NCBI GenBank assembly: GCA_016218805.1 | Contig: JACRCW010000022.1 | Location: 1 to 64,000 of the forward strand | Origin: Deltaproteobacteria bacterium | GTDB lineage: Bacteria; Myxococcota; JACRCW01 | Length of the DNA stretch: 64,000 bases | Direction of reading: 5' to 3' | Shown here: positions 8,494-16,294 of the stretch, one piece after another | How positions within the stretch are numbered: the stretch's first letter is position 1 | Layout of the letters: every line of letters starts with the position of its first letter | Program-made: the position numbers and the translations under genes | Notes under the pieces: generated by a model | Told to the model about the DNA's origin: nothing | The model's input: only the letters and a program-made list of their open reading frames with translations | Database searches by the model: none

Positions 8494-10641
8494 TCAGCGG
8501 AGGTAACACGCGTCGGGTTGCTGGTCGGCGTCTGTGTCCACGCACACCAGCCCCGCGCCGGCGCCGCAATCCGCCGTGGTGGTGCACGCGCGGCGGCATT
8601 CGCCGGTGATGGGGCCGGTGGCCACGCAGGTCTCTGACGCCTGGCAACCGCTCCCGCTGGTGCGCGGCACGCAGCCCTCACGCACGCACGTGTGGTCCGC
8701 CCCGCAGCGCAGGCCCAGCGCGCACGGGGACGCCACCCCGCACGCCGCCCCCACGCCAGCAGCCGGGTGGTGGCAGGTGGCTGAGTCAGCGTCACACTCA
8801 CCACCGGCGCAGGGAGCGGCCGCTGAGCAGGGGTGGAAGTTGTTCCACGGCCAGCACAGCGGGTGCCACACGACGAACGCGCTGTCCGCCGTCACCACGG
8901 TGACGGCGGGGACGCCGTGACAGTCCATGCCGGCGGCGCAGTCCGCGGCGGTGGCGCACCGGGAGGTGCACCGGCCGGGCTCGGCCGCCAGCGCGCCATG
9001 CGGCACCAGTCCGCCCGCCGCCGCGCACGCACCGGACAGGCAGTCATCCGGCGAGCGACAGGCCTCCCCCACGCGGCCGCGCTGCGCGCAGCGCCAGGTT
9101 CCCGCGGGATCCAGCAGGCACACGCGCCCGGCGGCGCAAGCGCGGCTGGGGCCACAGGCCGGGTCGGACAGCGCGCTGCGCCCTTCCACGGTGCAGGCGC
9201 TGAACAGAGAGCGCTGGTCCAGGAACGCGCAGCCCGCAATGCCGCAATCCGCCTCGCGGCGGCACAGCTGGCGGTCCGTGGGCACGCTGACGCACACCGC
9301 GGCCACCGCCGGGGCGCTGGGACCGGTGATGGGCCGCTCGGCGCAGAACGGCAGCGCCGCGGGGCAATCACCGTCCCACTGGCACAGCTTGGAGCACGCA
9401 CCCTCGGCGCAGACGCCGTGGCGACACGCGGCGCCCTCGCCACCGGGGCACGCGTCTCCGGGGGGCAGCGAGCCCGGAAGGACGGGGCGACACCGCGGCG
9501 TGAAGGCAGCACCCGGCACCGTGACGTCGGACGAGGGTGCGCACACCTCACCCGCGCCGCACACGTCATCCTGCCCCGCCGGCGCATCCCCGCAGACCAC
9601 GCCCGTGCAAACGCCCGCTGCGTCCGCGGCGGCGCCCGCGGCCAGGCACACGCGGCCCTCCCCGCACGCCACGCCGTCACCGCACGCCGCACGGCACACG
9701 CCGTCCGAGCACTGGGCGGGGTGGGGACCGAACTGGCGGCAGTCCGCGAGGCTCCGGCACGGCCCGTCCACCGGCGCCCCGGTGGACCGGTCCGCCGTGC
9801 ACTGCAGCGCGGGAAGGAGCGGGCCTCCATCCGCCGCTGACCACCCCAGCACGCAGCTCTCGCCCTCAGTGCAGGCCGCGCCGCCCCCGCAGGAGGTGAG
9901 CGAACCGGGAAGGCACGCGCGGCCGGTCAGCGACGGGTAGTCTCCACAGCGCAGGCGCGTACCGGCGGGCAGCGGCGAGGCCGTCTCTTCCACGCGGCAG
10001 TGTTCATCCACCGAGCACGGCGCGGAACACATCCCCGCGACGCAGAGGCCGGAGGCGCATTCGCCTGGCGCGCGGCAGCATCCGCCCGTCCCGCGCGGCC
10101 CCGGGCCGGCGCCGGCACACCCCGGTTGGAGCGGCCCCGCATCCGCGCCCCCGTCCGCCCCCGCCGCGTCCGCGGCACCCGCGTCCGCCGCGCCAGCGTC
10201 CCACGCCACCCCGCTCCAGGACGAGGAACCCGGCGTGTGGGACGCGTTGGACGATGAGGCGACCGCCGACGCCGTGCCGCCGGAACCGGACGGTGCCGAC
10301 GATGTTGCCACCGCGCCCGAGGAGGCACCGCCCGACGACGTCCCGCCGTCCGCAACCCGCGTGCAGACCATGGACACGCAGCGCAGCGGCGTGCGGCAGT
10401 CCGCGCTGCGCAGGCAGGTGTCCCCTTCCCCGCCGGACGCTCCGGCGTCACCCGTCCCGCCGTCCACCACCGGCGCGCTGCACACCAGCGCCACGCACAA
10501 CAACCCCCCGGCACAGTCCTGCGACCGCAGGCAGCTGGCGCCCGCGCCGCCGCCGCCCGCGTCTCCGCGGTCCCATCCGCCGCCACCCGCGCAACCCGCC
10601 GTCAACCCGGCGAACACCCAGACTGCCCATGAACCACGCAT
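8494..10641 (-). CDS. large Cys-rich lipoprotein
   Basis: A lipoprotein of about 715 residues. The ATG at 10641 is chosen because a GAGGAG lies just upstream and the signal MRGSWAVWVFAGLTAGC starts there. After the lipobox cysteine comes a low-complexity Gly/Ser/Ala linker (about residues 90-170). The rest consists of many short Cys-rich modules of the form C-x5-DC-x5-LRC-x3-VC, containing phrases such as GYCL/CRSLADC, as in myxobacterial surface proteins with repeated small disulfide knots. Likely role: cell-surface adhesion or structural scaffold; no enzymatic motif is visible. It converges with the DnaJ gene (40 bp between stops). Confidence 0.82.
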   Translation of the reverse strand: MRGSWAVWVFAGLTAGCAGGGGWDRGDAGGGGAGASCLRSQDCAGGLLCVALVCSAPVVDGGTGDAGASGGEGDTCLRSADCRTPLRCVSMVCTRVADGGTSSGGASSGAVATSSAPSGSGGTASAVASSSNASHTPGSSSWSGVAWDAGAADAGAADAAGADGGADAGPLQPGCAGAGPGPRGTGGCCRAPGECASGLCVAGMCSAPCSVDEHCRVEETASPLPAGTRLRCGDYPSLTGRACLPGSLTSCGGGAACTEGESCVLGWSAADGGPLLPALQCTADRSTGAPVDGPCRSLADCRQFGPHPAQCSDGVCRAACGDGVACGEGRVCLAAGAAADAAGVCTGVVCGDAPAGQDDVCGAGEVCAPSSDVTVPGAAFTPRCRPVLPGSLPPGDACPGGEGAACRHGVCAEGACSKLCQWDGDCPAALPFCAERPITGPSAPAVAAVCVSVPTDRQLCRREADCGIAGCAFLDQRSLFSACTVEGRSALSDPACGPSRACAAGRVCLLDPAGTWRCAQRGRVGEACRSPDDCLSGACAAAGGLVPHGALAAEPGRCTSRCATAADCAAGMDCHGVPAVTVVTADSAFVVWHPLCWPWNNFHPCSAAAPCAGGECDADSATCHHPAAGVGAACGVASPCALGLRCGADHTCVREGCVPRTSGSGCQASETCVATGPITGECRRACTTTADCGAGAGLVCVDTDADQQPDACYLR

Positions 10642-10786
10642 GCCATTGCGCTCCTCGCGCCACGTCAAACGCCGCGCATGATACCCCGCCCCGGGGCCCC
10701 GCCCGCTTTTCCCGCCGCGCAGCGGCCCCGTCGGAAGAAAGTGGTTGACGAGCCCGACCGCCCCGGATACAAGCCGCCTCCCCTGA

Positions 10787-10862
10787 CGCGGGGTGGAGCA
10801 GTTGGTAGCTCATCGGGCTCATAACCCGAAGGTCGCAGGTTCAAGTCCTGCCCCCGCATCCA
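10787..10862 (+). tRNA. initiator tRNA-fMet (CAT)
   Basis: A 76-base cloverleaf with anticodon CAT. Initiator hallmarks: position 1 is C facing A72 (C1-A72 mismatch); the anticodon stem ends in three G:C pairs (TCGGG / CCCGA); an A11:T24 pair in the D stem. The T stem is GCAGG/CCTGC and CCA is encoded at 10860-10862. The discriminator base is T, whereas A is usual for bacterial initiators. Its 3' part from the anticodon loop onward is the integration target of the element that follows. Confidence 0.95.
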
Positions 10863-10892
10863 ACTTACGTCGTGAAAGCGCGCGCTTGGGAA
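10818..10892 (+). repeat. direct repeat copy 1 (attachment site within tRNA-fMet)
   Basis: 75 bases, from the anticodon loop of the tRNA to 30 bases past its CCA, are identical to 18887-18961. A 26-base core (10839-10864, T-arm through the first bases after CCA) is also identical to 20066-20091. This is the signature of a tyrosine-recombinase element that inserts into the 3' end of a tRNA gene and rebuilds it. Beyond the 75 bases the similarity between copies 1 and 2 continues, with mismatches, into the integrase gene, so the two elements are relatives. Confidence 0.92.
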
Positions 10893-10916
10893 AGCCCCCG
10901 GCGCGCGTTTTCGCTT
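10879..10916 (+). terminator. hairpin terminator carried by element 1 behind the tRNA
   Basis: CGCGCGC (10879-10885) pairs with GCGCGCG (10901-10907), with an inner GGG/CCC, followed by TTTTCGCTT. It sits 17 bases after the tRNA CCA and so ends tRNA transcription before the integrase. The native chromosomal terminator has been displaced to 20099. Confidence 0.7.
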
Positions 10917-11035
10917 GTGGGGCAGGCTGGACCCCTATTGGACCACGGAACGGTCCTTACAGGGGCGCCCAGGCCGCAAAGCGGGGGTGTTCTTTTGCGG
11001 GACGCGCGTGTGTTGCCCGGCTCTACGGAGCAACC

Positions 11036-12136
11036 ATGCCGGACAGGCACGGAACCAAGTGGCGCGCACGCTGGCTCGACGTCGAGGGGCGACGTCGCTG
11101 CGCCGTCTTCCTGAGCCACGCCGACGCCGCGGCGTACGAACGGGAGCGCAAGTCCGAGGCGGAGCAGATCCGACGAGGGCTGCGCCCCGCGCCCGTGCCC
11201 GAGCACTCGTTCGACGAGTTGTGCGACTACTGGCTGACGCACAGGGCGTCCCGAAAGCGCTCGGCCAAGGACGACGAGAGCATCATCCGACGACACCTGC
11301 GGCCGACGTTTGGCGCACTGCGTGTTGCGGATGCGTCGTGGGTGGAGCGCTACGACGCCTTCGCGTCGACGTTCGCGGCGACACCCAAGACCCTGCACAA
11401 CGTCGCTACGCTCCTCGTTTCCATGCTCCGCTGCGCAACGGACCTCGGGTGGATCGCCCGCTGCCCGTCGATACGCAAGCCCCGCATCGTGCGGGACGCG
11501 ACGGACTTCCGCTACCTGCGCACGCCGGAGGAAATCGGGCGCTTCCTTCGGGCCGCCCGCAACGAAGGGCCGGACGTCTTCACGCTCTACATGGCTGCCG
11601 TCTACACCGGCATGCGTGCCGGCGAGCTCGCCGGGCTGCGCTGGGAGGATATTGACCTGTCGCGGCGGCTCGTGACCGTGCAGCGGAGCTTCGGCGGGCC
11701 GACGAAGGCCGGCTACGTGCGTTACGTGCCCCTCGTCGACGCGCTCCTCCCGCACCTCCAGGCGTGGCGGCTGCAGTGCCCCGGCGACCTCGTGTTCCCG
11801 AGCAAGACGGGCACCATGCTCTTGCCGTCTGCGCGCATCTTCCAGGACGTCCTCCAGCGCGTGCTGCGCACCGCGGGCTTTCCCGACGCCACGCGCAGCG
11901 GGAAGCCGTGCGCATACGTCACTTTCCATGACCTGCGGCACACGTTCGCGTCACACTGGATGATGAGCGGGGGCGACATCTTCAAGCTTCAGCGCATCGG
12001 TGGGTGGAAGTCGTTCGCGATGGTGCAGCGCTACGCGCACCTCGCACCGGACGCGTTCACGGCGGACTACGGGCGCATGCCGCGCGTCGTCGTCGAGGAA
12101 TCGGCGGCGGTCATTCCGTTGCGGGCGTGGAGATGA
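11036..12136 (+). CDS. int: tyrosine recombinase / integrase
   Basis: A 366-residue site-specific recombinase. The catalytic domain shows the first Arg in YTGMRAGELAGLRW, HDLRHTFASHWM (HxxR box), the later GGW block (IGGWKSFAMVQRYAHL) and the catalytic Tyr in MVQRYAHL. The N-terminal SAM-like arm binding/core domain is present. The ATG at 11036 is chosen for the GGAG five bases upstream; reading further upstream would run through the tRNA and its terminator. It integrates the element into the adjacent tRNA-fMet gene, as the flanking 26-base core repeats show. Confidence 0.95.
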   Translation: MPDRHGTKWRARWLDVEGRRRCAVFLSHADAAAYERERKSEAEQIRRGLRPAPVPEHSFDELCDYWLTHRASRKRSAKDDESIIRRHLRPTFGALRVADASWVERYDAFASTFAATPKTLHNVATLLVSMLRCATDLGWIARCPSIRKPRIVRDATDFRYLRTPEEIGRFLRAARNEGPDVFTLYMAAVYTGMRAGELAGLRWEDIDLSRRLVTVQRSFGGPTKAGYVRYVPLVDALLPHLQAWRLQCPGDLVFPSKTGTMLLPSARIFQDVLQRVLRTAGFPDATRSGKPCAYVTFHDLRHTFASHWMMSGGDIFKLQRIGGWKSFAMVQRYAHLAPDAFTADYGRMPRVVVEESAAVIPLRAWR

Positions 12137-12189
12137 GAGCACGCATGGCAGCCGCCGTCGTGAATGCGCGCGACCTCGCCCTGCGCCAC

Positions 12190-12420
12190 CTACCGCGTCG
12201 CCGCCTCCCACTGCTCAAGCGGCTTCAGATTCATCTCAGGCACCTCAAGCTCCATGGGCTCGTAGTCCGGTCCGGGGTCGAGGCGGACGCGCCACAGCCG
12301 ACGACCGCCGACGCCAATGGGACCGCGGTCTTCAATGATCTTCACCTTGGCGATGTACGGCGCCATGTCCAGCATGACATCCTGGCCAAGGGAGAACGCG
12401 GGCGGGTGGCGTCGGCTCAT
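12190..12420 (-). CDS. small hypothetical protein
   Basis: A 76-residue protein (MSRRHPPAFSLGQDVMLDMAPYIAKVKIIEDRGPIG...), predicted to be a small beta barrel: the VKIIEDRGPIGVGGRRLWRVRL segment resembles an SH3-like or KOW-like fold. No signal or membrane segment. It follows the HEPN gene by about 10 bp on the same strand, so the two may be co-expressed. Whether it is an antidote to the HEPN protein cannot be told from sequence; no known MNT-type antitoxin motif is present. Confidence 0.6.
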   Translation of the reverse strand: MSRRHPPAFSLGQDVMLDMAPYIAKVKIIEDRGPIGVGGRRLWRVRLDPGPDYEPMELEVPEMNLKPLEQWEAATR

Positions 12421-12429
12421 AGTGCAATC

Positions 12430-13014
12430 CTACCAGGGCGCCTTGTTCGTGACCACCTGGACCTGTTGGCTCACCGCGACGTCGAGGGTCGCCGCAAGGC
12501 CATCGCAAGCTCGCCGCCATCGGACCACCTTGGCAAGGCGAAGTCCGGGCTTCACCTTGGAAAAATCGTGATGCGCAATTGCATTGCGGTAGGAGTTGAG
12601 TTCTTCCAAGGCGTCTTGCCGCCCTTTCGTTCGCACGTCGACGGACTTCGCCGCGTCCCAGATCTTGGATGTGCCAAGGAAGTCGAAGTCTGCACCGATG
12701 GCGCTCGGGCTGGCGTTTCCTTTGTCGAGCCGCCGGTTCTTGAGGAGAGCGGCGCGCAGCACTGCGCCCATCGACGGGCCGGCAGCGTCCGCCAAGGCGT
12801 CCACTGCCTCGGAGTGAAGGTCGCGGCAATACCGCTGGAACTGGGCAGCGACGAGAAGTGCATAGGCATAGTTCAGTTGCCGCGTCGCCCAGCGACGTCC
12901 GCGACCGGCGCCTCCGACGCTCTTGTGCGCAGTTTCCAGTTCGTCCAGTTCGTGCTGCCCCTCACCTTGCCACCGTTTCAGTGCGCCGGACGCCATGGAT
13001 CGCGTCAGTCGCAC
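12430..13014 (-). CDS. HEPN-domain protein (putative RNase or effector)
   Basis: A 194-residue helical protein. Near residues 142-147 it has RNAIAH, which fits the HEPN RNase motif R-[ND]-x3-H, preceded by an acidic/aromatic helix (ELNSYRNAIAHHDF). HEPN proteins are metal-independent RNases in toxin-antitoxin, abortive-infection and CRISPR systems, or non-enzymatic RNA binders. An N-terminal helical part (residues 1-100) has no motif I recognise. Start alternatives are Met1 and Met7. It is carried on the integrated element beside a 76-residue gene, a fitting place for a defence or addiction function, but activity is inference. Confidence 0.65.
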   Translation of the reverse strand: MRLTRSMASGALKRWQGEGQHELDELETAHKSVGGAGRGRRWATRQLNYAYALLVAAQFQRYCRDLHSEAVDALADAAGPSMGAVLRAALLKNRRLDKGNASPSAIGADFDFLGTSKIWDAAKSVDVRTKGRQDALEELNSYRNAIAHHDFSKVKPGLRLAKVVRWRRACDGLAATLDVAVSQQVQVVTNKAPW

Positions 13015-13144
13015 ACACCCGGCCCGCAGGCAACGTCGTCATGGACGCCTACTGTCGGCGTGCACCCTCACAGCGCGCGGGGCGCCTCCGCCTTCGAGGT
13101 CTTCAATCTCGCGCGAGTAACCGCTAAGGCGGGCCTACCACGCC

Positions 13145-13765
13145 ATGCGTGGCGTTCAATACTCGGCAGACCCGGTCAGGCTGGGGCAGGTGAAGCCGTC
13201 CCTTGCCGCCCGCCCGACGGAGAACAAGCGCCCTCGACGTCAGAGCGCCCGTTTTGGCGAGTACGTCCGCCGCCTGCGACTCACCAAGGGCTGGACCCTC
13301 GACGACGCGGCGGAACACATGGGCCTTGATCCGAAATACCTGCAGAAGATCGAAACGGGCCGCGTGAATGTGACCCTTCCGACGGCCCTACGCGTGCTCT
13401 CAGGTCTCGGCGAACCCATGAGCGCCGCGTTCGAGGAGCCTGCCCAACGCCCGCCCAGCCGGCCGACGTTGGTGGCGACGCGCGTCGATGATCCGGACGT
13501 CGCGCTGCACGTCGTGGGTAACAACGTCGCGCGACTCCGTCTCTCACTTGGCTGGACGCAGCGGACGCTTGCGGCGCGCGTGGGACTTGGCCTGACGACG
13601 GTGCAACAGGTTGAGGCAGGGAAGCAGAACCTCACCGTTCGCTCGCTGGTTCTCCTCGCCGCAACGCTTGACGTCGACGTGGCGACGCTGTTCCTCGCGG
13701 GACCCGAGACGGCCCGCCGTCAGCGGCGGCCACGGGTGACAGGGAACCCGCGCCCCCGGACGTAG
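13145..13765 (+). CDS. transcriptional regulator with two Cro/C1-type HTH domains
   Basis: A 206-residue protein with two XRE-type helix-turn-helix domains: residues about 37-93 (FGEYVRRLRLTKGWTLDDAAEHMGL, then YLQKIETGRVNVTLPTA) and 120-178 (NVARLRLSLGWTQRTLAARVGL, then VQQVEAGKQNLTVRSL), with a basic C-terminal tail. A single chain with two such domains could bind a pseudo-palindromic operator as a monomer. It is divergent from the HEPN gene (130 bp between starts) and probably controls element genes such as excision and replication. Confidence 0.88.
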   Translation: MRGVQYSADPVRLGQVKPSLAARPTENKRPRRQSARFGEYVRRLRLTKGWTLDDAAEHMGLDPKYLQKIETGRVNVTLPTALRVLSGLGEPMSAAFEEPAQRPPSRPTLVATRVDDPDVALHVVGNNVARLRLSLGWTQRTLAARVGLGLTTVQQVEAGKQNLTVRSLVLLAATLDVDVATLFLAGPETARRQRRPRVTGNPRPRT

Positions 13766-13834
13766 ACCGGGCAGGATGCGCCCGGGCGCCGTCCGCTCCG
13801 CGCACCGCAAATCCGTGTTTTCCGTCGGCAATCT

Positions 13835-13851
13835 CCTCCGGAAAAAGGAGG
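13835..13851 (+). terminator. small hairpin after the HTH regulator
   Basis: CCTCC (13835-13839) can pair with GGAGG (13847-13851) across a seven-base loop containing AAAAA. It lies in the 164-bp gap between the regulator and the excisionase-like gene. It is a weak stem without a T-run, so it could equally be a chance or regulatory structure. Confidence 0.3.
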
Positions 13852-13929
13852 GGTGCCTTTTGCGGGACGACGTCATCGCAAGAAAGCCCAAGGTCTGACC
13901 TCCAACGCCATCACGGCAAGGAGGACGAT

Positions 13930-14181
13930 GTGTCAGACCTCATGACGTACAAGGAAGCGGCACAGTACATCGCGGTCCCGCTTGGGACGCTGTACTCGCT
14001 CGTGTGCCGCAAGCGTATCCCCCACGTGCGGCTGGGCAAGCGCTTCGTGCGCTTCAAGCGCGAACACCTCGACAAGTGGATCGACACCGGCGTGGTTCGC
14101 CAGTCGGGCGAGTACGCGGGCCTTGGGCATGCGCCAGTCGGCGGCCATGCTGACGCAACGACGACGGCCCCAAGCCGGTAG
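13930..14181 (+). CDS. excisionase / AlpA-like MerR-type DNA-binding protein
   Basis: An 83-residue protein with a winged-helix excisionase fold: MTYKEAAQYIAVPLGTLYSLVCRK, then IPHVRLGKRFVRFKREHLDKWID. The GTG at 13930 is the start because AAGGAGG lies five bases upstream; the internal ATG at 13942 is too far from it. Proteins of this kind direct integrase toward excision or activate replication genes in integrative elements. It sits directly before the hairpin cluster and Rep-like gene. Confidence 0.85.
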   Translation: MSDLMTYKEAAQYIAVPLGTLYSLVCRKRIPHVRLGKRFVRFKREHLDKWIDTGVVRQSGEYAGLGHAPVGGHADATTTAPSR

Positions 14182-14195
14182 CGCGCGGGCGTGTC

Positions 14196-16163
14196 GTGGA
14201 GCCGTTGCACGGGGTGCCGTGCGCCCCGTTGGGGCGCAGTAGCGGCCGTCAGCCGGCCGCTGGCGGCGCGCTTGCGCGCCCACCGACCCGTGTAGGGGAG
14301 CCGGCGGGGGCCCCGGCGACGCCGGGGGCGGCTCCCCGTGAGCGCGACGCTGACACCGCCGCAGCCGTCACCTCTCAAGAGCGCAGTTGGAGCGCCGTCG
14401 AGTGCCTCGCGCAAGCGCCCGAGCCTGCCGCCCGACGTGCGGCGCCCGCGCCGCGCACACGGCAGCCGCACGCCTATTTCAGCGGCCCGACCGACGCGGA
14501 CCCGGTGCTGGCCGTTCCGGCGAACTGGCCTGACGACATTGCCCGTGTTGCCTACGCTGACCTTGTCCACCGACTCGAAACCGGATTGCTGCGGCCGGGT
14601 GACGACGTCCACGCGTGGACGCTTGATGACGAACCCGGCGAGCTGGGCCGCTACACGCCGGTGCGCCTCCTCAGTCCGGCGCAATGCGCTGCGAGCCTGC
14701 AACGTGCGTCCAGCGCCCCCGGTCCGGCGGCGAACGACCTGGAGCATGATCTCGGCGCACACCGCATCGGATACTGCCAACCGGAGCCCTTCGTGCCCCG
14801 CGACGATGACGAGCGGGAAGCGCTCGCGGGTGTGCGAGGCGACTGCATTCTCGCGGAGAACGCCCAGCGCGACGCCCTCGCGGTCAAACACCGCGAGGAG
14901 CGGGAGGTGCTCCGATCATCGCTGCGCGGTGAAGGCGCGAACCGCGCGCAGGGGGCTGACAACGCGGAGGCGGCCGATGCGGACGCTCGCATAGCTCGCC
15001 TAGGAGCGCGCCAGCGCGACGAACGCGATCGCCTCCATGCCGAGGGCAGGGAGCGGCTCCGTGCTGCCCTGGACGCCTGCCAGAGCGCGCTGAGGGTGGC
15101 ACGAATTGCGCGGCCCGCGGACGGGGCGACGGCGGGCCTTCCCGTTAACTTGAACAGGGCTCAAGTAGTTTCCAGGGACAGCGACGACGTCACAGACTTC
15201 GCGCGCTGGGAGAACGAGGGCGGCGCAAGGCCGCCGCCGCCACCCGACCCCTTGACCCGCCTCAACCTGTACGGGTGGCGCAATCCGACGCGCTGCGAGA
15301 GCGGCACTTGGATGCGGTGGAAGTGCGACAACGGCCACGAGCGCTCCGCCTACTGCGGCTGCAAGACGCTGGACTGCGAGGTTTGCCGCGACGAGGTGAC
15401 CCGGCAGCGGGCCAACCGTGCCTGGGAGACAACGGGGCGACTGGCGTCGTCCTATGGCTGGCACGTCCTCACGGTTCCGCCATCGTGCCGACAAGCCGTT
15501 GCCGACGCCGGGCCCCGCGCGTTCGCGCGCACTGCGTGGCGGGCGGTTGCCCGGTGGTACGCAGAGAAGGGCTATGACGTCGGCGGCATGGTCTTCCTGC
15601 ATCCCGTGGGGTCCATGCCCCGCGCCTGCGCATGCGGTGCCCCGCCGCCGACCGACGGCGTTGGTGCTCTGCGCGCGCGCTGCCGCTGCGGCCGTGACTT
15701 GGACTTTGACGATGGGGACCGCTTCCACCCGCACGCAAACGTCGGCGTGCCGCTCGTTGGACAGGACGGCAATGGCGCCGCTGTCGTCGTGCCGCGGTGG
15801 AAGACCGAGGCGGACTTGAAGCGCCTACGCGATCTGTACCGCCAGGAGCTTTCGGCACTTGTCGGGGAGGACACGGGCCGCGTCGTCGTCAACTATCGGT
15901 ATACCAAAACCACCGTCCAAGCCCGACACGCACTGCGGTACTTTGCCCGCTCGTTCCCGGGCTGGAGCGCGTGGACGTCGCTGCGCGGAGGCAGTTTCTA
16001 CGGCCTCTTGTCGAACGGCGTCGCCATGCGCTTTCATCTCAACGTCATCCGTGCAGGGCTGCGGCGGGCGATTGAGCCCCCTCTGCGCGCCTGCGCCGTG
16101 TGCGGCGCGGAAAGTCACATCGTGAGCATCACGGCTGGAGCGCCACCAACCGGGCCTCCGTGA
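14196..16163 (+). CDS. HUH/Rep-like replication initiator with zinc-binding domain (start uncertain)
   Basis: An open frame of 655 codons. The conserved-looking part starts around residue 350: LNLYGWRNPTRC..., a Cys/His cluster (C-DNGH-...-CGC-...-CEVC) typical of zinc ribbons before rolling-circle Rep or IS91-type nucleases; FHPHANVGVPL, comparable to motif 2 of Rep_1 nucleases (HPHxH) but with Asn at the last histidine; and RHALRYFARSF, comparable to the Tyr motif YxxK. A second Cys cluster (CACGAPPP...CRCG) lies between. The 5' end is doubtful: the GTG at 14196 has a poor ribosome site and the first ~50 codons run through strong hairpins, while an in-frame GTG at 14505 is the only other early candidate. 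Confidence 0.6.
   Translation: MEPLHGVPCAPLGRSSGRQPAAGGALARPPTRVGEPAGAPATPGAAPRERDADTAAAVTSQERSWSAVECLAQAPEPAARRAAPAPRTRQPHAYFSGPTDADPVLAVPANWPDDIARVAYADLVHRLETGLLRPGDDVHAWTLDDEPGELGRYTPVRLLSPAQCAASLQRASSAPGPAANDLEHDLGAHRIGYCQPEPFVPRDDDEREALAGVRGDCILAENAQRDALAVKHREEREVLRSSLRGEGANRAQGADNAEAADADARIARLGARQRDERDRLHAEGRERLRAALDACQSALRVARIARPADGATAGLPVNLNRAQVVSRDSDDVTDFARWENEGGARPPPPPDPLTRLNLYGWRNPTRCESGTWMRWKCDNGHERSAYCGCKTLDCEVCRDEVTRQRANRAWETTGRLASSYGWHVLTVPPSCRQAVADAGPRAFARTAWRAVARWYAEKGYDVGGMVFLHPVGSMPRACACGAPPPTDGVGALRARCRCGRDLDFDDGDRFHPHANVGVPLVGQDGNGAAVVVPRWKTEADLKRLRDLYRQELSALVGEDTGRVVVNYRYTKTTVQARHALRYFARSFPGWSAWTSLRGGSFYGLLSNGVAMRFHLNVIRAGLRRAIEPPLRACAVCGAESHIVSITAGAPPTGPP
14221..14337. 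repeat. cluster of four consecutive inverted repeats (candidate origin)
   Basis: Four perfect stems follow one another: GCGCCCC/GGGGCGC (14221-14237, 3-base loop), AGCGGCC/GGCCGCT (14241-14261, 7-base loop), GGCGCGC/GCGCGCC (14265-14280, 2-base loop) and a long one with GGGGAGCCG at 14295-14303 against CGGCTCCCC at 14329-14337, enclosing a second stem CCCCGGCG/CGCCGGGG. Such runs are typical of double-strand origins, oriT or strong regulatory structures and lie at the edge of the rep-like gene. No nick-site sequence could be assigned. Confidence 0.7.
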
Positions 16164-16294
16164 GCATTGCTGCGCTCACCCGTTGATCGCAAGCCCCCGA
16201 CCAACGCGCCGGCACGGCACCCTGGAGGCGCCGTTGCAGCGAAATGCGCGTCTGCGTACAAGACTCGTCATACCGAGCAAGCGGGAGGTGGCCA

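Noticed and set aside
14338..14994. Plus-strand frame starting with GTG right after the hairpin cluster
   Set aside because: Attractive as a start after the hairpins, but its product is Arg/Ser/Thr-rich nonsense; the overlapping 14196 frame has the zinc and HUH-like motifs and normal composition.
16223..16238. TGGAGGCGCCGTTGCA before the element's lipoprotein gene as a sigma-54 site
   Set aside because: TGG and TTGCA match, but the -24 extension (CACG) does not and it lies outside the polysaccharide locus; kept as a possible chance match, useful as a reminder of the false-positive rate.
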